Below are positions 35,834 through 44,173 of a stretch of 64,000 nucleotides of DNA, one piece after another. The notes below the pieces were generated by a model, which did not search any database, was not told the DNA's origin, and saw nothing but the letters and a program-made list of their open reading frames with translations. The stretch spans positions 1-64,000 of the forward strand of contig NZ_BSTR01000024.1 of NCBI RefSeq assembly GCF_030269645.1, read 5' to 3'. The stretch comes from Actinokineospora sp. NBRC 105648 (GTDB lineage: Bacteria; Actinomycetota; Actinomycetes; Mycobacteriales; Pseudonocardiaceae). Numbering within the stretch: position 1 is the stretch's first letter; every line of letters starts with the position of its first letter. The translations under genes were made by a program, and so were the position numbers.

Positions 35834-35914
35834 CGGGTCCAGGGTAGCGGGGCCGCCGGGCGCTCCTAGACTTGTCCCCGCGGTCGGGTGGTGCCACACA
35901 CAGGACGGGACGTC

Positions 35915-36385
35915 ATGACCGAGGTGCGGAACGACAGCGGTATCGAGAGCGCGGCCAGTGCGCGCTCCGGGCTGCTCCAGCAGCTGGTGCGCTTCGTCCT
36001 GGTCGGCGGGTTCTGCGCGCTGGTCGACTCGGGCAGCTACTGGCTGCTGCTGCAGAGCGGCCTGTGGGTGCACGCGGCCAAGGCCATCAGCTTCATCCTG
36101 GGCACGACGACGGCGTACTTCCTCAACAAGCGGTTCACCTTCACCGACGCGGCCGACCGCGGCGCGAGCCAGGCGGGGGCGTTCGCGCTGCTCTACACGG
36201 TGACGTTCTTCGTCAACGTGGGCACGAACGCGCTGATGCTCACCGTGCTGCCGACCTTCCGCTGGGAGTACGCGGTGGCCTGGATCGTGGCCCAGGGCGT
36301 CGGCACCGCGATCAACTTCGTGCTGCTGCGCACGGTCGTCTTCCGCAGCCAGGCCCCAACCGGCGGCGAGCCGGTCGGGGCCTGA
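35915..36385 (+). CDS. GtrA-family membrane protein (Rv3789-like)
   Basis: A 156-residue protein with four membrane helices and the GtrA landmarks [20 protein letters not shown] and [12 protein letters not shown]. In M. tuberculosis Rv3789 lies beside dprE1 and has been linked to arabinan assembly, either as a flippase for the arabinose donor or as an anchor for wall enzymes. Here it is divergent from dprE1 with an 81-bp shared promoter region. ATG 35915 has AGGACGGG upstream. Confidence 0.88.
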   Translation: MTEVRNDSGIESAASARSGLLQQLVRFVLVGGFCALVDSGSYWLLLQSGLWVHAAKAISFILGTTTAYFLNKRFTFTDAADRGASQAGAFALLYTVTFFVNVGTNALMLTVLPTFRWEYAVAWIVAQGVGTAINFVLLRTVVFRSQAPTGGEPVGA

Positions 36386-36413
36386 TCGGCCGCGACGGGG
36401 CACGAGGGCCCGC

Positions 36414-36447
36414 ACAGCCCTGACGGCGCTGACAGCCCTGACGGCGC
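36414..36447. repeat. Two direct copies of an 18-bp unit
   Basis: ACAGCCCTGACGGCGCTG (36414-36431) is followed immediately by a second copy lacking the last two bases. It sits in the short convergent gap after gtrA, which has no other obvious terminator. Confidence 0.7.
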
Positions 36448-36492
36448 AAGCGACTCAGTCGGCTCAGGCGGGTTCGGTTCGGCGCGAGCCGC

Positions 36493-36759
36493 TCAGGTGC
36501 CGAAGCCGCTCTTCTTGTTCGGGGTGCCGTAGACGCGCACGTGCGCGGGCAGCACGTCCAGGTGGGCGGTGGCCACGTGCGCGAAGCTCACCGCCACCGT
36601 GGTGCCGTCGGCCAGTTCCAGCGTGTCGACGCCGCCGGAACCGAGCAGCACCGGCAGCCGGGCGGCCAGGCTCTTGGCGCTCTTGTCGGACAGGGAGAAC
36701 ACCAGCGGCTCGCCGCCACTGGCCAGGTGCAGCAGCAACGCTTGCCTCGAATCGCTCAT
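36493..36759 (-). CDS. Small conserved-looking protein of unknown function
   Basis: About 88 residues from ATG 36759 (MSDSRQALLLHLASGG); ATG 36834 would add 25 residues of lower quality. The protein alternates strands with LELADGTTVAVSFAHVATAHLDV and ends GTPNKKSGFGT, suggesting a compact beta-rich domain. Not recognised. It lies between convergent gtrA and divergent 36852. Confidence 0.6.
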   Translation of the reverse strand: MSDSRQALLLHLASGGEPLVFSLSDKSAKSLAARLPVLLGSGGVDTLELADGTTVAVSFAHVATAHLDVLPAHVRVYGTPNKKSGFGT

Positions 36760-36851
36760 GGACTGACTGGACCACAGGAAACCGTTGGCGTGCAAGGAAA
36801 GTTCACTATCAGCGGATCCGCTGACAGCGGACACGGCGTAACCTGCGGATC

Positions 36852-37358
36852 ATGATCGAGGAGTTCTTGGCCGCCAGGGGAGCGCGGGAACTGGCCCACC
36901 CGGGGGGCACCCTGCTCGCCCACCTCGGCCGCACCCGCGACGCGCTGGCCGATTGGGGCGCCCGGCCCGCCCTGCAGACCGCCGGGTTCGCGCACGCCGC
37001 CTACGGCACCGACGGCTTCCCGCACGCGCTGGTCTCCACCGACGAGCGCGCGGTGCTGGCCGACCTGCTCGGCGCCGAGGCCGAGTCGATCGTGTACTCC
37101 TACGGCGCGCTGGACCGCGACTTCAGCTACCCCCGACTGCTCACCGGCGTGCTGCGCGACCGGTTCACCGGCCGGGAGTCACCGGTGGAGGCGGCCCGGC
37201 TGCGCGACATCGTGGAGCTGACCTACGCCAACGAGCTGGACATCATGGGCCACAGCCCGCACCTGCGCAGGCGCTACGCGACGAGTGTGAAGAGCAGGCT
37301 CGGCGCCTGGTCGGCGTACGCGAGCCTGCCCGCGGTGGAGGCGCTGGAGCGCCTCTAG
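36852..37358 (+). CDS. DUF6817-like protein
   Basis: A 168-residue helical protein. HPGGTLLAHLGRTRDALADWGARPALQTAGFAH (shown in part) is typical of a family, DUF6817 as far as I recall, with HD-like His and Asp spacing (AGFAHAAYGTDGF). A metal-dependent HD-type phosphohydrolase fold is possible but not shown. ATG 36852 is 92 bp from the divergent small gene. It ends 65 bp from convergent glfT1. Confidence 0.65.
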   Translation: MIEEFLAARGARELAHPGGTLLAHLGRTRDALADWGARPALQTAGFAHAAYGTDGFPHALVSTDERAVLADLLGAEAESIVYSYGALDRDFSYPRLLTGVLRDRFTGRESPVEAARLRDIVELTYANELDIMGHSPHLRRRYATSVKSRLGAWSAYASLPAVEALERL

Positions 37359-37423
37359 CCGAGCTGCTCCCCAGGTGGCCCGCCGCCGCGTGGTCGTGCG
37401 GAGGACGCCGTGGCAGCGGCGGC

Positions 37424-38323
37424 CTAGTGCCGGAAGAAGCGTTCCCGCCTGCCCTTGCGCACCAGCTTGAGCCACTCCAGGAAGGCCTTCGGGTCGCGCT
37501 TGGTGCCCAGGAAGTACAGGCCGAACCGGAACACCTCGAGCGCGCCGAGCTTGCGCATCCCCGGCTGGGAGAGCAGGTACCCGCGGTTGCGGTAGGTGTA
37601 GTACCGCTTGACCTCGTTCTCCGGGTCCTGCGCGTGCAGCTTGCCGCCCAGCATCGGCTTGAACTCGTCGGAGCCGTCCGGGTGCAGGTAGGCCGCGCGC
37701 AGGCAGGTGCCGAACGCCAGCCCCGAGCGCACCAGCCTGCGGTGGATCTCCACCTCGTCGCCGCGGAAGAACAGCCGGTAGTCCGGCACGCCGACCACGT
37801 CGAGGGTGTCGGCGCGGAACAGGGCGCCGTTGAAAAGCGAGGCGATGCCGGGCAGGAAGTCCTCGCCGAGCTGGTCGGCGCTGCGCTTCCAGGTGAGGCC
37901 GCGGCGCAGCGGGAAGGCGAGCTTCTCCGGCTGGTCGATGTTGGTGACCACCGGCGACACCTCGGCCAGCCCGCGCCGCTCGGCCACCTCCAGCAGGGTC
38001 GCCAGCACGTTCTCATCGGCCGGGCGGCCGTCGTCGTCGGCCAGCCACACCCACTCCGCGCCCAGCGCGAGCGCCTGCAGCATGCCCAGGGCGAACCCGC
38101 CCGCGCCGCCGAGGTTGCGGTGCGAGACGACGTAGGTCGAGGGCAGCGGGCAGGACTCGACGATGTCGCGGGCCGGGTCGTCCGGGCCGTTGTCCACCAC
38201 GATGAGGTGGTCCGGCGGCCGGGTCTGGGCGGCGATCACCTTCAGCGAGTCCGACAGCAGCCCCCGGCGGTGCCGGGTGACCACGACCGCGACGACCGCC
38301 CCGGCGGCCAGCGGGGTGCTCAC
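37424..38323 (-). CDS. glfT1: Galactofuranosyltransferase GlfT1
   Basis: GT2 enzyme that adds the first galactofuranose residues to the rhamnose-GlcNAc linker of arabinogalactan. 299 residues, close to Rv3782. Features: VVAVVVTRHRRGLL, LIVVDNGPDD, the metal site WLADDDGRP, LFFRGDEVEIHRRLV and YYTYRNRGYL. GTG at 38323 overlaps the stop of the ABC ATPase gene (GTGA); upstream in-frame codons belong to that gene. It is the last gene of wzm-wzt-glfT1, the same three functions as Rv3783-Rv3781-Rv3782. Confidence 0.92.
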   Translation of the reverse strand: MSTPLAAGAVVAVVVTRHRRGLLSDSLKVIAAQTRPPDHLIVVDNGPDDPARDIVESCPLPSTYVVSHRNLGGAGGFALGMLQALALGAEWVWLADDDGRPADENVLATLLEVAERRGLAEVSPVVTNIDQPEKLAFPLRRGLTWKRSADQLGEDFLPGIASLFNGALFRADTLDVVGVPDYRLFFRGDEVEIHRRLVRSGLAFGTCLRAAYLHPDGSDEFKPMLGGKLHAQDPENEVKRYYTYRNRGYLLSQPGMRKLGALEVFRFGLYFLGTKRDPKAFLEWLKLVRKGRRERFFRH

Positions 38324-39111
38324 CGGGTTTCCCCGATCCGCTCCAGGACGTCCTCGCTGAGGCTTTCGAACGGGTCGCGGCCCTTGTAGGCGGTCAGCAC
38401 CTCGCGCAGCGAGCCGTGCATCTTCACCCGGCCCTCGTCCATCCAGATCGCGGTGTTGCACAGCTCGAAGAGCAGGTCGTCGGAGTGCGAGGCGAAGACC
38501 AGCATGCCGGAGCGGCGCACCAGGTCGACCAGCCGGTCGCGGGCTTTGGCCATGAACGCCGCGTCGACCGCGCCGATGCCCTCGTCGAGCAGCAGGATCT
38601 CCGGGTCGATCGAGGTGACCACGCCCAGCGCCAGCCGCACCCGCATGCCGGTGGAGTAGGTGCGCAGTGGCAGGTTCAGGTAGTCGCCCAGCTCGGTGAA
38701 CTGGGAGATGTCCTCGACCCTGGCCTCCATCTGCTTGCGCGACATGCCCAGGAACAGGCCGCGGATCATGATGTTCTCCAGGCCGGAGATCTCCGGGTCC
38801 ATGCCGACCGCGAGGTCGAACACCGGCGCGATCTTGCCCTTGATCTCGGTGGTGCCGATGGTCGGCTCGTAGATCCCGCCGAGCAGCCGCAGCAGCGTGG
38901 ACTTGCCCGCGCCGTTGTGCCCGACCAGGGCGACCCGGTCACCCTCGTTGAGGGTGAGGTTGATGTCGTGCAGGGCCTCGATGATCGGGACCCGGGAGTC
39001 GGTGCCGATCTTGCCGCCGACCTTGCCGAGCACGGCTTTCTTCAGCGACCGCGTCTTCGCGTCGAAGATCGGGAAGTCGACGGAGGCGTTGCGCACCTCG
39101 ATGCTGACCAT
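38320..39111 (-). CDS. ABC transporter ATPase for galactan export (Wzt/Rv3781-like)
   Basis: A 263-residue ATPase. Walker A is GHNGAGKS, the signature is YSTGMRVRLALG, Walker B is ILLLDEGIGAVD, and the switch His lies in FASHSDD. The region before Walker A (SLKKAVLGKVGG) and the layout match the TagH/RfbE-type exporters of polysaccharides. It would power the flipping of lipid-linked galactan. ATG at 39111 leaves a 17-bp gap to the permease gene. Confidence 0.92.
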   Translation of the reverse strand: MVSIEVRNASVDFPIFDAKTRSLKKAVLGKVGGKIGTDSRVPIIEALHDINLTLNEGDRVALVGHNGAGKSTLLRLLGGIYEPTIGTTEIKGKIAPVFDLAVGMDPEISGLENIMIRGLFLGMSRKQMEARVEDISQFTELGDYLNLPLRTYSTGMRVRLALGVVTSIDPEILLLDEGIGAVDAAFMAKARDRLVDLVRRSGMLVFASHSDDLLFELCNTAIWMDEGRVKMHGSLREVLTAYKGRDPFESLSEDVLERIGETR

Positions 39112-39128
39112 GGTGTTTGCTGCCTCGC

Positions 39129-40043
39129 TCAGACCCAGTAGGGAACACGTGCACGGTAGTTCCGCATGGCCACGAAGGCCAAGGCCCAGCCGATGACGGT
39201 GACGCCGCCCGCGACCGCCCAGTGGTGCCAGCTCTGCTCGCTGCCGATCAGCGGCGCGCGCAGGATCTGGATGAAGTGGTAGAGCGGGTTCGCCTCGATG
39301 AGCAGCAGCTTCCAGTCCCCGGAGCCCAGCTTCTTGGTCAGGATGTCGACCGGCCAGACGATCGGGGTCATGAAGAACAGCAGCTGGATCAGCGCGCCGA
39401 TGACCTGCGGGATGTCGCGGTAGCGGGTGCTGATGATGCCGAAGAGCAGCGTCACCCAGGCGCCGTTGAGCGCGATCAGCGCGAACGCCGGGATGGCGAA
39501 GACGATCGTCCAGCTCAGGCCGGGCTGCGGGACGCCGCCGCCCTGGGAGAGCGTGTAGCCCGGGGTGCTCAGCGGCCCGAAGAAGATGGCCAGCACGACC
39601 AGGTACACGAGCATGTTGTGCATCAGCATCAGCGTCTGGCGCCACACCGTGCGCAGCGCGTAGACCGTCAGCGGCGCGGGCAGGTGCTTGATCAGACCCT
39701 CGTTGGAGATGAAGGTGTCCGACCCCTCGGTGAGGCAGCCGAGGATGAAGTTCCAGACGATGAACCCGACCGTGAGGTACGGCAGGAAGGTACCGATCGG
39801 GCTGCCGAACAACTGTGAGTAGAGCAGGCCCAGGCCCAGCGCGGTGATCGCCATGCTCAGGGTGATCCACAGTGGACCGATCACCGAACGGCGGTACCGC
39901 TGCTTGATGTCCTGCCACCCGAGGTGGCCCCAGAGCTCGCGGTTGGCGATGCCCTCACGGATGTCCTGCGCCGCGCGCGCCCAACTGCGGCCCGAGTGGA
40001 CCACGGGCACAGGGGGGATCTCTATCGCGCTGATTGCTTGCAC
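39129..40043 (-). CDS. ABC transporter permease for galactan export (Wzm/Rv3783-like)
   Basis: Six membrane helices in about 304 residues, with the family region LWGHLGWQDIKQRYRRSVIGPLW (shown in part) just before the first helix and FFMTPIVWPVDIL later. It pairs with the ATPase 17 bp downstream. GTG at 40043 is the best start (VQAISAIEIPPVPV) although the ribosome site is weak; the in-frame extension to 40151 is Arg/Pro-rich and unlike the family. Divergent from the neuA-like operon, with 95 bp between the starts. Confidence 0.9.
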   Translation of the reverse strand: MQAISAIEIPPVPVVHSGRSWARAAQDIREGIANRELWGHLGWQDIKQRYRRSVIGPLWITLSMAITALGLGLLYSQLFGSPIGTFLPYLTVGFIVWNFILGCLTEGSDTFISNEGLIKHLPAPLTVYALRTVWRQTLMLMHNMLVYLVVLAIFFGPLSTPGYTLSQGGGVPQPGLSWTIVFAIPAFALIALNGAWVTLLFGIISTRYRDIPQVIGALIQLLFFMTPIVWPVDILTKKLGSGDWKLLLIEANPLYHFIQILRAPLIGSEQSWHHWAVAGGVTVIGWALAFVAMRNYRARVPYWV

Positions 40044-40138
40044 GATCGTTGAGCCTACCGGCGAGCGTTGTGGCGCCTGTGCTGGGCGCGCGTCTGCTGC
40101 CCGGTGCGGGCCGGTTCGCCGTGGCAGCATTGCACGCC

Positions 40139-41311
40139 GTGACAGTCTCACCGGCGGTAGTCGCCGTCATCCCGGCGCGCGGCGGCTCCAAGGGCGTGCC
40201 CGCCAAGAACCTGGCCACGGTCGGAGGGGTGCCACTGGTCGCCCGAGCCGTGCGCGCGCTGGTGACCGCCGATCGAGTGGATGTCGTCATCGTGAGCACG
40301 GACAGTGACGACATTGCCGCGGCCGCGGCCGCCGCCGGGGCGGTGGTCGTGCGCAGGCCCTCGGAGCTCTCCGGTGACACCGCTACGTCCGAGTCGGCCG
40401 TGCTGCACGCCCTCGACGAGACCGGCCTCGAGCCCGAGACGGTGGTGCTGGTGCAGTGCACCTCGCCGTTCATCGCCCCCGAGACCGTCGACGCGGTGGT
40501 CGCCAAGGTCCGCGACGACGACTACGACGTCGCCTTCACCGCGGTCCGGGTGCACGAGTTCCTCTGGCGGGTGGCCGGGGGCACGGCCGCCGGGGTCAAC
40601 CACGACCCGGCCTACCGCCCGCGCAGGCAGGACCGCGACCCGGAGTACCGCGAGACCGGCGCGGTCTACGCCATGCGCACCGCGGGCTTCCGGGCCGCCC
40701 GGCACCGGTTCTTCGGCCGGGTCGGCCTGGTCGAGGTGCCGCAGGCGGACGCCATCGAGATCGACACCGCCGCCGACCTGGACCTGGCCACCCGGCTGGC
40801 GGTGAGCCGGGCGGTGCGCGGGCCGGTGCCGGTGCGCGCCCTGGTCACCGACTTCGACGGCGTGCACACCGACGACCGGGCGATCCTGCTGCAGGACGGC
40901 ACCGAGGCGGTCGTGGTCAGCCGCTCGGACGGCGCCGGGGTGGCCGCGCTGCGCGCCGCCGGGGTGCCGGTGATGATCCTCTCGGTCGAGGTGAACCCGG
41001 TGGTCGCCGCCCGGGCGCGCAAGCTCGGCGTCGAGGTCGCGCACGGCGTGGCGGACAAGGCCGAACGGCTGCTGACCTGGCTCGACGAGCACGGGCTGGA
41101 CCCGGCCGAGGTGGCCTTCGTGGGCAACGACCTGCGCGACATCGGCTGCATGCGGCTGGTCGGCTGGCCGGTGGCGGTGGCCGACGCCCGGCCGGAAGTC
41201 CTGGCGGTGGCTAGGGTCGTGTTGGAAAGCAACGGCGGCGCCGGTGCGGTGCGCGAGATCGCCGACCTGATCCTGGCCGCCCCCCTCGCCCAAGGGAGTA
41301 CTCGGACATGA
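40139..41311 (+). CDS. CMP-nonulosonate cytidylyltransferase fused to a KdsC-like phosphatase
   Basis: A 390-residue bifunctional enzyme. Residues 1-225 are a NeuA-type cytidylyltransferase: AVIPARGGSKGVPAKNL (CTP loop), VSTDSDDIAA, LVQCTSPF and ETGAVYAM. Residues 233-390 are a HAD phosphatase close to KdsC: DFDGVHTDDR (nucleophile), SRSDGAGVAALRAAG, VGNDLRDIGCM and GGAGAVREIADLIL. The same fusion order exists in vertebrate CMP-sialic acid synthetases. Predicted to remove the 9-phosphate of a nonulosonic acid and activate it as the CMP sugar. Overlaps the next gene by 4 bp (ATGA). GTG 40139 gives the proper N-terminus. Confidence 0.88.
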   Translation: MTVSPAVVAVIPARGGSKGVPAKNLATVGGVPLVARAVRALVTADRVDVVIVSTDSDDIAAAAAAAGAVVVRRPSELSGDTATSESAVLHALDETGLEPETVVLVQCTSPFIAPETVDAVVAKVRDDDYDVAFTAVRVHEFLWRVAGGTAAGVNHDPAYRPRRQDRDPEYRETGAVYAMRTAGFRAARHRFFGRVGLVEVPQADAIEIDTAADLDLATRLAVSRAVRGPVPVRALVTDFDGVHTDDRAILLQDGTEAVVVSRSDGAGVAALRAAGVPVMILSVEVNPVVAARARKLGVEVAHGVADKAERLLTWLDEHGLDPAEVAFVGNDLRDIGCMRLVGWPVAVADARPEVLAVARVVLESNGGAGAVREIADLILAAPLAQGSTRT

Positions 41312-42186
41312 GCACAGCCGCGCCCCCGGTGGTCCTCGGTGACCGGGCGGTCGGCGCGGGTCAACCGGCGTACCTGGTCGCCGAGGCGGGTATCAACCAC
41401 AACGGCGACGTCGAGGTGGCCAAGCGGCTGGTCGACGTGGCCGCCGACGCCGGTGCCGACGCGGTCAAGTTCCAGAAGCGCACCCCGGAGATCGCCACCC
41501 CGCCGGACATGCGCGACACCCGGCGGGACACCCCGTGGGGCGAGATGAGCTACCTGGACTACCGGCACCGCGTCGAGTTCGGCGCCGAGGAGTACGCCGA
41601 GATCGACCGGCACGCCCGCGCGCGCGGCATCGCCTGGTTCGCCTCGCCGTGGGACGTGCCCAGCGTGGCGTTCCTGGAGCGCTTCGAGGTGCCGGTGCAC
41701 AAGGTGGCCTCGGCCTCGCTCACCGACATCCCGCTGCTGGAGGCGCTGCGCGACACCGGTCGCCCGGTGATCGCCTCCACCGGGATGTCCACGATGGCCG
41801 AGGTGGACCGCGCGGTCGAGGTGCTCGGCACCGAGCGGCTGGTGCTGCTGCACTCGACCTCGACCTACCCGTGCCCGCCGGAGGAGTCGAACCTGCTGGG
41901 CATCGCCACCCTGCGCGAGCGCTTCGGCGTCCCGGTCGGGTACTCCGGCCACGAGCGCGGGCTGCAGGTGTCCATCGCCGCGGTGGCGCTGGGCGCGTGC
42001 CTGGTGGAGCGGCACGTGACCCTGGACCGGGCGATGTGGGGTTCGGACCACGCGGCGTCGCTGGAGCCCGACGGGCTGCGCAGGCTGGTCCGCGACATCC
42101 GGATCGTGGAGACCGCGATGGGGGACGGCGTGAAGCGCGTCTTCCCGGGTGAAGAGGCTCCTCGAAAGCGCTTGCGCCGCGCCTGA
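41308..42186 (+). CDS. NeuB-family nonulosonate synthase
   Basis: Condenses phosphoenolpyruvate with a six-carbon sugar to form a nine-carbon acid (Neu5Ac, Kdn, Pse or Leg type). The TIM barrel has VAEAGINHNGD, DAVKFQKR, STGMSTMAEVD, LHSTSTYPCPPEESNL, GYSGHERG and the pair ERHVTLDR / GSDHAASLEP. At 292 residues it ends right after the barrel and lacks the C-terminal SAF (antifreeze-like) domain of many NeuB proteins, like shorter synthases. Since the partner carries a phosphatase, a 6-phosphorylated substrate is likely (inference). Confidence 0.88.
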   Translation: MSTAAPPVVLGDRAVGAGQPAYLVAEAGINHNGDVEVAKRLVDVAADAGADAVKFQKRTPEIATPPDMRDTRRDTPWGEMSYLDYRHRVEFGAEEYAEIDRHARARGIAWFASPWDVPSVAFLERFEVPVHKVASASLTDIPLLEALRDTGRPVIASTGMSTMAEVDRAVEVLGTERLVLLHSTSTYPCPPEESNLLGIATLRERFGVPVGYSGHERGLQVSIAAVALGACLVERHVTLDRAMWGSDHAASLEPDGLRRLVRDIRIVETAMGDGVKRVFPGEEAPRKRLRRA

Positions 42187-42278
42187 TCCGGTTCCCGTTC
42201 AGACTTGTGTGCCGCACGGCCAACTCGCGTTCCCCCGTTGGCCACCACGCACCGTCCCCCCGAGGCCTCCCCACACCT

Positions 42279-42953
42279 ATGCGTCCCGCCACCGCCTGCG
42301 CCGATCCCCCGGTGCGCCAGTCCCCGCTCGCGGCGCTGGTCGCCGCCTACGCCCGCCGCGACCCGCCGGCGACGGTGATGATCGTGGGCAACGCCCCGCT
42401 GGCCCCCGACCCGGCGCGCGCCGCCCTGGTCGACGCCGCCGACCTGGTCGTGCGGATGACCACCTTCGCGGTGGACGCGCCCGGCGGGCCGCCCGCGCTC
42501 GGCAGGCGCACCGACGTGGTGGTGCTGCACCGCGGCATCGTGGCGGGGCCGCACACCTTCGCCGACTACACCGCCCGGCTCTACCTGCTGGTCGAACCCG
42601 GGCGGCTGCACTGGGAACCGGAGGTCATCCCGGACTGGTGGCCCACCGACCTGGGGTTCGTGCCGGTGCCCAACGCCGAGTTCACGGTGCCGCTCAACGG
42701 GCTGCTCGGCTTCGACCCGCGGCAGCCGGTGTGGTCGACCACCGGGACGATGGCCGCCTACCTGTTCACCGAGCTGTTCCCGACCGCCACCGTGCGGATG
42801 ACCGGCATGTCGATCGTGGACCGGCCGGACCAGACCACCTTCGCCCACGCCTGGGGCGAGTCGGTGCGGGTCACCGCCGAGCACCGGCTGGCCGCCGAGG
42901 CCGCGCTGCTGCGCGGCTGGATGGAAACCGGAAGGATCGAGGTGCTGTCGTGA
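42279..42953 (+). CDS. GT29-like sialyltransferase
   Basis: A 224-residue protein with the pattern of CAZy family GT29, otherwise best known from eukaryotes. A sialylmotif-L-like block VMIVGNAPLAPD..ADLVVRMTTF is followed by DVVVLHRGI. An S-like block is WSTTGTMAAYLFTELFPTATVRMTGMS. A C-terminal His/Glu region (AHAWGESVRVTAEHRLAAE) then ends in GRIEVL. With NeuA- and NeuB-like genes directly upstream, it should transfer the CMP-activated acid to a glycan. There is no membrane anchor. ATG 42279 is preferred, with a weak GAGG; GTG 42207 is an alternative. It overlaps the next gene by 4 bp. Confidence 0.75.
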   Translation: MRPATACADPPVRQSPLAALVAAYARRDPPATVMIVGNAPLAPDPARAALVDAADLVVRMTTFAVDAPGGPPALGRRTDVVVLHRGIVAGPHTFADYTARLYLLVEPGRLHWEPEVIPDWWPTDLGFVPVPNAEFTVPLNGLLGFDPRQPVWSTTGTMAAYLFTELFPTATVRMTGMSIVDRPDQTTFAHAWGESVRVTAEHRLAAEAALLRGWMETGRIEVLS

Positions 42954-43477
42954 CCGAGGTGGTCGGCGTGAACCAGCGGGTGCTCGATGGCTTACGCGGC
43001 ACGGCCCGACTGGTGACCGCCCCGGTCTGGCGCAGGCTGCGCCCGCGCATCGAGGCCATCGCCCGGGACCAAGCGGCCCCGGCACTGGTCGCGGCCAACC
43101 GGCGGGCCGACCGGACCGACCGGGCGATCGACGAGGTGCGCGGCGAGCTGGTGGGTCGGATCGCCGAGCTCGAGGGCAGGCTCGGCGAGGTGGGCGCGGC
43201 GCTGGCCTGGCTCGACGGCGAGCACCGGCGGATCGCCCCGCAGCTCGCGGCCCTGGAGTCCCGGGTGGCCGAACTCGAACACGCGGCCGCGGCGGTCGAG
43301 CCTGACGCGGTGGTCGAGCCGGTCTCGGCGGCAGCGGTCCTTGAGCCGGACACCGCCTCGGTCGCGGCGCTGGTGGAGGAGATCAGGGTCGAGCACGCCC
43401 GGGTCCGTGCCCGCCTCGGCCTGGTGTCCCGCTACGAGGAGCGCATCACCCGCCTGGAACGCGCCCAGGACTCCTGA
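42950..43477 (+). CDS. Coiled-coil protein of unknown function
   Basis: A 175-residue, Ala/Glu/Arg-rich protein with long heptad stretches (about 45-115 and 140-172; for example ELVGRIAELEGRLGEVGAAL). No membrane segment or catalytic motif. GTG 42950 overlaps the GT29-like stop (GTGA) and the gene ends at a strong hairpin, so it belongs to the nonulosonic acid operon. Possible roles are a scaffold for the soluble transferase or a chain-length ruler; neither is shown. Confidence 0.75.
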   Translation: MTEVVGVNQRVLDGLRGTARLVTAPVWRRLRPRIEAIARDQAAPALVAANRRADRTDRAIDEVRGELVGRIAELEGRLGEVGAALAWLDGEHRRIAPQLAALESRVAELEHAAAAVEPDAVVEPVSAAAVLEPDTASVAALVEEIRVEHARVRARLGLVSRYEERITRLERAQDS

Positions 43478-43485
43478 CCGGAGCG

Positions 43486-43520
43486 GAAGAGGCCACCCCG
43501 GGATCCGGGATGGCCTCTTC
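43486..43520. terminator. Bidirectional hairpin between the nonulosonate operon and bpa
   Basis: GAAGAGGCCA (43486-43495) pairs with TGGCCTCTTC (43511-43520), with a GC-rich loop that can pair further (CCCGGGATCCGGG). It lies 9 bp after one stop and 13 bp before the other. Confidence 0.8.
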
Positions 43521-43533
43521 GAGTAGTGGACTT

Positions 43534-44094
43534 CTAGAGGTACTGCCCGGTGCCGCCGCCCCGCAGGGCAGGGCCCTCGGGCGCCTCCGCCGCCGGGCCG
43601 ACGCCCGGCGGGAGGCCGCGGCGCATCTGCTCGAGTTGGACGCGGGCGGCCATCTGCTGGGCGAACAGGGCGGTCTGGATGCCGTGGAAGAGGCCTTCCA
43701 GCCAGCCGACCAGCTGGGCCTGGGCGATCCGCAGCTCGGCGTCGGAGGGGGTGTGCTCCTCGGTGAACGGCAGCGACAGCCGTTCCAGCTCCTCGCGGAG
43801 CTCGGGGGCCAAGCCGTCCTCCAGTTCGGCGATCGAGCGCTTGTGGATCTCGCGCAGCCGGTTGCGGCTGGCCTCGTCCAGCGGGGCCGCGCGGACCTCC
43901 TCGAGCAGCTGCTTGATCATGGTGCCGATCCGCATGACCTTGGCGGGCTGCTCGACCATGTCGCCGACTGACTCGCCGGGCGTCTGCGCGCCGTCGGGGA
44001 TCCGGGCGGTGCCGAGGGGGGAGCCGTCCGGACCCACCACCATGACGTGGTGTGCCTGGTCGGCGTCGTCGGGTCCGTTGGTGGGTTGAGTCAC
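43534..44094 (-). CDS. bpa: Bacterial proteasome activator Bpa (PafE)
   Basis: Ring-forming, ATP-independent activator that opens the 20S proteasome for unfolded proteins. The protein ends in the diagnostic GQYL motif after a Gly-rich tail. The body has the helical-bundle signature EQPAKVMRIGTMIKQLLEEVR and ELRIAQAQLVGWLEGLFHGIQ. 186 residues from GTG 44094, similar to Rv3780. It sits beside the galactan exporter genes as in M. tuberculosis, though separated by the nonulosonate operon. Implies that proteasome genes exist elsewhere in the genome. Confidence 0.93.
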   Translation of the reverse strand: MTQPTNGPDDADQAHHVMVVGPDGSPLGTARIPDGAQTPGESVGDMVEQPAKVMRIGTMIKQLLEEVRAAPLDEASRNRLREIHKRSIAELEDGLAPELREELERLSLPFTEEHTPSDAELRIAQAQLVGWLEGLFHGIQTALFAQQMAARVQLEQMRRGLPPGVGPAAEAPEGPALRGGGTGQYL

Positions 44095-44173
44095 CCCGCC
44101 GAGGGTAGTCGAGCGGCGCCGCCGCGCCGCCCCAGGCAGCGCCGGATCAGCCGCTTCTCGTACGGTGTGGCGC

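Noticed and set aside
33714-35897. dprE2 read as one long fusion extending into dprE1
   Set aside because: The long frame is an overlap artefact; the dprE1 protein is encoded in another frame and the TTG start at 34469 fits the family length.
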